Source: DAOTVX01 sp034436015 (GTDB lineage: Bacteria > Chloroflexota > Anaerolineae > Anaerolineales > Villigracilaceae). Taken from it: a DNA stretch of 38,132 nt. Below the pieces are notes generated by a model. That model was given only the letters and a program-made list of their open reading frames with translations. It was not told the DNA's origin and ran no database searches. A program made the translations under genes and the position numbers. Below, piece after piece: positions 33,913 through 38,132 of the stretch (position 1 is the first letter of the stretch; every line of letters starts with the position of its first letter). The stretch lies in NCBI GenBank assembly GCA_034436015.1, contig DAOTWG010000036.1, forward strand, positions 1 to 38,132, written 5' to 3'.

Positions 33913-36230
33913 ACGCGCCGGCAGTCCGCTTTGTCCGCTGGTTAGCGCGCCGCTTCGGGGCCGAAACGCTCCTCCAATTGTCCTTGCTTTTGCTGGCGCT
34001 GGGCATCGCGGCAGGCGGCTTGGCGCAGATGGTTCCTGCCGTCCGGCAGGCAGGCGCTTTCTGGATCCTGCCAGCCGGGGTTTGGTTGGGTTGGTCGCTG
34101 GCGCGCGGGCGTCTGCACGGCTGGCTGGCATTTCCGTTGGCAACGCTCACAGGAGCGACTGCCCTGCTCCTGACCACCGGTCGGCTCACAACGCCTATAG
34201 GGGAAACGCTGACCGCCCTGGTAAGCGTTCTGGGCAACGGCACAGAGGCCCTGCCGATCCTGTATGCGCGCTGGGGCAACCTGCTGGATGCATTGACAAC
34301 GCTGGTCGGTCGTTTTTCGCTCTGGTTCCGGGTCGTTCGCAGCGGCAATGTCATTCTGGACCCGCTGGTAACCGCGCTACTGTGGGGTATGGGGTTATGG
34401 CTAATGACGGTCTGGGCAGCTTGGTGCCTGCGTCGCCGTTATGCAGCGCCGGCCGCGCTCTTTCCCTCGCTCTCCGTTTTGACGTTCGTCGGTTACTACA
34501 CCGGTTCCAAAGAATCGTATCTCTATCTCGTTCTAGCAGGTGGAACGCTCATCGCCCTGCAAGGGCTGAACAGTTATGTGAACGTCCTGCAACGCTGGCT
34601 GCGCGCCCGCCTCGACCGGGCAGACGTGGAGGGGGAACTGGCGGCGGTAATCGCCGGCCTGGCCGTTATCCTGATGGTAACCGGCGCACTGTTGCCCTCC
34701 ATCTCCATTCGCGAAATCGCCGAGCGCATTCAGGATACGATTGAAGCGCGACGAAGCGAGGAATTGGCCCGCTCCGTGGGTCTAGAGCAAACACCGGTGG
34801 CTTCGGGAGCCGGCCGGGGCAGTATCTCTTCGCCGGCCGGGAATCTGCTTATTCGGGGCGCGCCGCAACTCTCGCAGACAATTGTCTTCTATGTACAAGT
34901 GGAAGGCTATCAACCCTTGCCGCCCGCGGCCTCTCTCTACGGCCACGTGCGCGATACCGGGCCTCGCTACTACTGGCGGGCACGCACATTCGACCGATAC
35001 AACGGGCGCGGTTGGACGTCTTCCTATGTTACTGAGGAGGCATTCGCGGCAGACGAATCGCTCCCGGTGGGCATCGGCGAGGAAACATCCTCCTTCCTGT
35101 TGACGCGGCAACATGTGGAGCGAGCAGCAGAGAAGAGCGACGTTTTGGTTCTCGCCGGCGCGCTGGTCAGGGTAGATCAGCCATACCGCGTCCGGTGGCG
35201 CACAAAGGGCGATCTCGTCGAGGCCTATAGTGAAGCAACGCGTTATCGCGTCACCTCACGCTTGCCGGCAGTGACCGTGGCGCGGTTGCGTCAGGCCGGC
35301 GCAGACTACCCTCCGACCATCGCACGTTACCTGCACTTACCCGAGAACTTGCCCTCGCGCGTGCGCGACATCGCCCTTGACTTGACCGCGCTCCAGCCTA
35401 CCCCCTACGACAAAGCGGTTGCCCTCGAGACGTACCTGCGTGGTTTTCCCTATGACGAGAAAGCGCCTGCGCCCCCTCTTACGCGCGATGTGGTGGACTT
35501 CTTCCTCTTTGACCTGCAACGAGGCTACTGCAACTATTATGCCACAGCCATGGCTGTCCTAGCGCGCGCCGCCGGACTCCCGGCGCGGTTGGTCACCGGT
35601 TATTCTACGGGGTCGTTCGATTACACAACGAATCGTTTTGTCGTCCGAGAAGCCAATGCCCACGCCTGGGTGGAAATCTACTTTCCCGGTATTGGTTGGG
35701 TTGAGTTCGAGCCAACCGCCAGCATGGCGCCCATCGAACGTCCCTTAGGAGAGGCAAGCCCCTACGCGCCTGCGCCGATTCTCAAACCTACCGAGCAAGC
35801 CGGTTCGCCGCAGGCAATCCTACGACGCATCTGGCTGGGACGGATTCGCAGGTATGCCGGGCAAGTAGCCCTAAGCGGTCTGGCAATGGTTGGGCTATAT
35901 CTGTTGCTGGAGCGCTATTGGCTTTACCTCCTCTCCCCTCGCCAAACGGTGCGCGTCATCTACCGTCGCCTCTACCGCCGCGGATTGCGTTGGGGAGTAA
36001 AGCCAAAGGTCGGGGCAACGCCCCATGAGTTTGCGGGTCGTTTGAGCGCGCGGATGAGGCGAGCGTTTCCCCTGGCCTCCCTGCACGCGGCATTCGAAGC
36101 CGATTTGCGCCGTCTTACCGACCTATACACGCGCGGCCTCTACGCGCCGCGTCCGTTGAATCGTTGGGAACAACGCGAGGCGGTTCGTCTCTGGCGCCGT
36201 ATACGCCGCCGATGGCGAACGCCCCGTTGA
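33909..36230 (+). CDS. Membrane transglutaminase-like protein (DUF3488/TgpA-type)
   Basis: This 773-residue protein has several N-terminal membrane helices (about 20-270) and a large extracytoplasmic transglutaminase-like domain. Its triad is Cys541 (in 'GYCNYYATAMAVLARAAG'), His585 ('NAHAWVEIY') and an acidic residue at E601 ('FEPT', Glu in place of the classical Asp). One further helix (about 655-675) is followed by a C-terminal basic region resembling DUF4129. It presumably cross-links or cleaves envelope proteins or peptides. The ATG overlaps the DUF58 stop (ATGA) with GGAGG upstream; a longer frame start at 33639 lies inside DUF58. Confidence 0.9.
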   Translation: MNAPAVRFVRWLARRFGAETLLQLSLLLLALGIAAGGLAQMVPAVRQAGAFWILPAGVWLGWSLARGRLHGWLAFPLATLTGATALLLTTGRLTTPIGETLTALVSVLGNGTEALPILYARWGNLLDALTTLVGRFSLWFRVVRSGNVILDPLVTALLWGMGLWLMTVWAAWCLRRRYAAPAALFPSLSVLTFVGYYTGSKESYLYLVLAGGTLIALQGLNSYVNVLQRWLRARLDRADVEGELAAVIAGLAVILMVTGALLPSISIREIAERIQDTIEARRSEELARSVGLEQTPVASGAGRGSISSPAGNLLIRGAPQLSQTIVFYVQVEGYQPLPPAASLYGHVRDTGPRYYWRARTFDRYNGRGWTSSYVTEEAFAADESLPVGIGEETSSFLLTRQHVERAAEKSDVLVLAGALVRVDQPYRVRWRTKGDLVEAYSEATRYRVTSRLPAVTVARLRQAGADYPPTIARYLHLPENLPSRVRDIALDLTALQPTPYDKAVALETYLRGFPYDEKAPAPPLTRDVVDFFLFDLQRGYCNYYATAMAVLARAAGLPARLVTGYSTGSFDYTTNRFVVREANAHAWVEIYFPGIGWVEFEPTASMAPIERPLGEASPYAPAPILKPTEQAGSPQAILRRIWLGRIRRYAGQVALSGLAMVGLYLLLERYWLYLLSPRQTVRVIYRRLYRRGLRWGVKPKVGATPHEFAGRLSARMRRAFPLASLHAAFEADLRRLTDLYTRGLYAPRPLNRWEQREAVRLWRRIRRRWRTPR

Positions 36231-36244
36231 GAACGAATCCATCG

Positions 36245-36892
36245 TTATTTTGCTGTCAATAGCCAGTCTACAGAATAGCGGCCCGCGTAGGCAAAGAGCA
36301 GCATCTTCAACAATTGCCCTAGCCAACAGAAAAAGAGGAAGCGCCAAAGAGGCATTTTGACAACCCCTGCCGCAAGACCGGCCGCATCAAAAAGCGGGTT
36401 GGGAATGGCAGCCATGAGAAGGATGGCGTAATGGCCATACTTTTGCACCCAGCCGGCGACACGTTGATATGTTTTGCCTTCTGCAATGATCGCCCTGCCG
36501 CTGAAACCGGCCAAATAACCGCTCAATTCGCCCAGCGTTCCCCCAAAGGAGGCTGCAAGGGCAACCCCCAACGGATGAAAGACGTTCCCCATGGCAAACA
36601 CAACAGCCACCCCCGGCGCAGGAAAGAACACAGTTGCATTGGCCAGCAAAGCGGCCAGGAAGATGCCAGGATACCCATAGACCGCGAATCGTTCCGCTTG
36701 CTCGCGAATCCGGTAGAGATAGAACGCCAACGCTAGAATAGCTAGAAGGAGCAAGATGCGCGCGATGGTCAGGAAAAGCCAGGAACACCGTTTGCTCACC
36801 GTGGAACGAAGGACGGCGCTCGCCGACGAGGATTGCTTTTGTCGGATGATCTTGGCCGACTTTTTCGCTTGACTCTCGGTGCCAGGCAGCAA
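36245..36892 (-). CDS. VTT/DedA-like membrane protein
   Basis: This 215-residue multi-pass protein has the VTT (SNARE-associated/DedA superfamily) pattern: 'FFPAPGVAVVFAMGNVFHPLG', then a Gly-rich 'ASFGGTLGELSGYLAG', and a late 'AAIPNPLFDAAGLAAG' motif. Related proteins move or scramble polar lipids such as undecaprenyl phosphate. The start is a TTG at 36892, supported by AAGGAG about 6 nt upstream; no ATG lies in the N-terminal 90 residues. It follows udk by 12 nt in one operon. Confidence 0.85.
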   Translation of the reverse strand: MLPGTESQAKKSAKIIRQKQSSSASAVLRSTVSKRCSWLFLTIARILLLLAILALAFYLYRIREQAERFAVYGYPGIFLAALLANATVFFPAPGVAVVFAMGNVFHPLGVALAASFGGTLGELSGYLAGFSGRAIIAEGKTYQRVAGWVQKYGHYAILLMAAIPNPLFDAAGLAAGVVKMPLWRFLFFCWLGQLLKMLLFAYAGRYSVDWLLTAK

Positions 36893-36904
36893 AGCTCTCT
36901 CCTT

Positions 36905-37528
36905 TCAGCGTAACATGGATTCGATGCGCGCGACAACCATCTCCAGCGCGGCCATGTTGTAACCACCCTCTGGAATGATAATGTCGGCATAGCGTTTGGA
37001 CGGCTCCACGAATTCCAGATGCATCGGGCGGACCGTAGCCAGATACTGTTTAATGACCGATTCGGTTGTTCGCCCGCGCTCGGCAATGTCGCGCTGCAAG
37101 CGACGAATGAAGCGAATATCGGCATCGGTGTCCACGAAAATCTTAATATCGAATAGGCGACGCAAAGCCGGCTCCACGAAGAGCAAAATCCCTTCGACCA
37201 GAATCACCGGCTTGGCCTCCATGGGGATCGTGTGATGGGTGCGGCTGTGCGTGGAAAAATCGTAAACCGGCACTTCCACTGCCTGACCGTTCTGCAACTG
37301 CCGAATGTGAGCAATCAGCAGGTCTGTTTCTAAAGCGTCAGGATGATCAAAGTTGACCTCGGCGCGCTGGGCAGGCGGCAGGCCGCTCAGGTCCTTGTAA
37401 TAGGCATCATGCTGAAGAAAGGAAATACGTTCTGGGCCTACACGCTGTAGTATCGTTTGGGCAACGGTCGTTTTGCCAGAGCCAGAGCCGCCGGCAATGC
37501 CGATGGTAAGAACCGCTTGTCTTGCCAT
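36905..37528 (-). CDS. udk: Uridine kinase
   Basis: This 207-residue P-loop kinase phosphorylates uridine and cytidine in pyrimidine salvage. P-loop GGSGSGKT (13-20), 'FLQHDAYYKDLSGLP' and 'NFDHPDALETDLL' are the nucleoside-binding signatures, then 'VPVYDFSTHSR' and 'RFIRRLQRDIAERGR' in the lid. Length is normal. The -10 box lies only 6 nt before the ATG, indicating a leaderless mRNA. Confidence 0.96.
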   Translation of the reverse strand: MARQAVLTIGIAGGSGSGKTTVAQTILQRVGPERISFLQHDAYYKDLSGLPPAQRAEVNFDHPDALETDLLIAHIRQLQNGQAVEVPVYDFSTHSRTHHTIPMEAKPVILVEGILLFVEPALRRLFDIKIFVDTDADIRFIRRLQRDIAERGRTTESVIKQYLATVRPMHLEFVEPSKRYADIIIPEGGYNMAALEMVVARIESMLR

Positions 37529-37534
37529 ACCCGC

Positions 37535-37540
37535 ATTATA
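37535..37540 (-). promoter_or_regulatory. -10 element of udk, leaderless
   Basis: A perfect TATAAT on the minus strand ends 6 nt before the ATG at 37528, so transcription would begin at the start codon itself. The -35 region is poor. No Shine-Dalgarno is possible on such a transcript. Confidence 0.55.
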
Positions 37541-37597
37541 CCTGCGAAGCGACGTTGCAAACGAGCAACTGCGCTGACCAGGCTTTTTTCAACTACC

Positions 37598-37626
37598 TTG
37601 TCGCCCTCAGGGGGCAGTGATATAAT
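37598..37626 (+). promoter_or_regulatory. Promoter of tRNA-His
   Basis: TTGTCG (37598-37603), a 17-nt spacer and a perfect TATAAT (37621-37626) end 17 nt before the mature tRNA 5' end. Confidence 0.8.
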
Positions 37627-37643
37627 CCGCTTCGTTGCAGCGT

Positions 37644-37717
37644 GGTGCCCATAGTTCAATTGGCGGAACGTCTGACTGTGGATCAGAAGGATGTGGGTTC
37701 GAGACCCACTGGGCACC
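37644..37717 (+). tRNA. tRNA-His (anticodon GTG)
   Basis: A full cloverleaf is present. The acceptor stem is GTGCCCA (37645-37651) with TGGGCAC (37710-37716). An extra G at 37644 (G-1) pairs with discriminator C (37717), the hallmark of tRNA-His. The anticodon arm TCTGA-CTGTGGA-TCAGA gives anticodon GTG, and a T-arm GTGGG-TTCGAGA-CCCAC is present. The CCA end is not encoded (CCT follows). Confidence 0.96.
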
Positions 37718-37752
37718 CTTCCTGCGGGCAAAACCGCACGAAGGACACGCAA

Positions 37753-37785
37753 AAGCCGCCGGGATTCCGCTTTCCCCGGCGGCTT
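37753..37785. terminator. Hairpin terminator between tRNA-His and nuoN
   Basis: An 11-bp GC-rich stem (37753-37763 with 37775-37785) has an 11-nt loop. On the minus strand it ends in TTTT, so it fits best as the terminator of the nuoN transcript; it may also stop tRNA transcription. Confidence 0.65.
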
Positions 37786-37827
37786 CGCGTCCTCGCGTGA
37801 GAGGTTTCGTTTCCCGCTATTCCCAAG

Positions 37828-38132
37828 CTAAGGCAACATCGCGCCGCTGGCCCAAGCAAAGAGCGCCATTGGAAGGAAGGATAGAATAACGGTTGCAATT
37901 GCAGAAGCAGCCCAGGTGAAATCGAGCCAGGGTTCGCGCGTCGTTTCGGGCGCGCCCTCGCGCATGTACATGACCACCACCACCCGCAGGTAGTAGTACG
38001 CGGAGATGAGCGAGGTCAGCACGCCGACGACCGCCAGCCAGACCTGCCCGGCCTCGATCACGGTGCGGAACAGGTAGAACTTGCCCACCAGGCCGAGCGT
38101 GGGCGGCATGCCGGTCAGCGAGAGCATGAAGA
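37828..38132 (-). CDS. nuoN: NADH-quinone oxidoreductase subunit N, C-terminal fragment
   Basis: The minus-strand frame is open to the window edge, so the gene's 5' part is missing; the ATG at 38127 is internal. About 101 residues are visible: 'MLSLTGMPPTLGLVGKFYLF' followed by membrane helices and 'SAYYYLRVVVVMYMRE', a strong match to the end of the proton-pumping antiporter-like NuoN of complex I. The rest of the nuo operon presumably lies beyond the right end. Confidence 0.93.
   Translation of the reverse strand, partial: FMLSLTGMPPTLGLVGKFYLFRTVIEAGQVWLAVVGVLTSLISAYYYLRVVVVMYMREGAPETTREPWLDFTWAASAIATVILSFLPMALFAWASGAMLP

Overview
The window is a GC-rich (roughly 60%), gene-dense bacterial chromosome segment. 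It carries mostly housekeeping genes, and I see no prophage, transposase, integrase, cas gene or defence island. The gene content best fits a Chloroflexota (Anaerolineae-like) organism. The hints are a diadenylate cyclase/YbbR pair, a T-box in front of pheST, paired M16 peptidases, a DUF58/transglutaminase pair, a NapH/NapG-like iron-sulfur protein, a tRNA without encoded CCA, and a NADH dehydrogenase N subunit. That assignment is inference from style and family resemblance; no marker gene proves it.

Layout. (1) 1-3060: the tail of a HEAT-repeat protein converges on a two-gene minus-strand operon, a ROK-like sugar kinase followed by a PIG-L/LmbE deacetylase, probably for an N-acetylated sugar. 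(2) 3295-6214: a HIT-family hydrolase/transferase, thymidylate kinase, a membrane-anchored HtrA-type protease and an O6-alkylguanine-DNA alkyltransferase. (3) 6446-12318: a tightly coupled plus-strand operon with an unknown membrane protein, two M16 peptidase subunits (one catalytic, one lacking the metal site), biotin carboxylase, a biotin carboxyl carrier protein and a YjbQ-family protein. (4) 12326-15328 (minus): a short phasin-like protein, a patatin-like phospholipase and an ABC1/UbiB kinase. (5) 15329-15759: an ORF-poor gap with inverted repeats. (6) 15760-18317 (minus): an NAD-dependent sugar epimerase, a secreted phospholipase-D-like protein and a small membrane protein. (7) 18374-22406 (minus): pheS-pheT behind a complete T-box riboswitch with a UUC (Phe) specifier, a terminator and a strong promoter. 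(8) 22545-30846 (plus): mfd, coaE with an extra C-terminal domain and a mini-ORF leader, cdaA-cdaR (c-di-AMP synthesis and its regulator) and der. (9) 31020-36230 (plus): a NapH-NapG-type polyferredoxin, a DUF58 protein and a transglutaminase. (10) 36245-38132: udk and a VTT/DedA-like membrane protein on the minus strand, tRNA-His(GTG) on plus, and the C-terminal end of nuoN on minus.

How genes relate. Translational coupling is common: ATGA or similar overlaps occur at 1572, 7231, 11396, 15032, 26034 and 33909. Several genes have a good -10 box only 6-12 nt before the start codon (HIT, epimerase, mfd, udk), suggesting very short or absent 5' leaders.

Most noteworthy items: the pheST T-box, the coaE fusion with its mini-ORF leader, the single-chain NapH-NapG-like protein with an internal twin-arginine segment, the PccA-like split into accC plus a carrier gene beside M16 peptidases, and the structured ORF-free gap near 15.4-15.76 kb. 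I found no convincing wholly new system.
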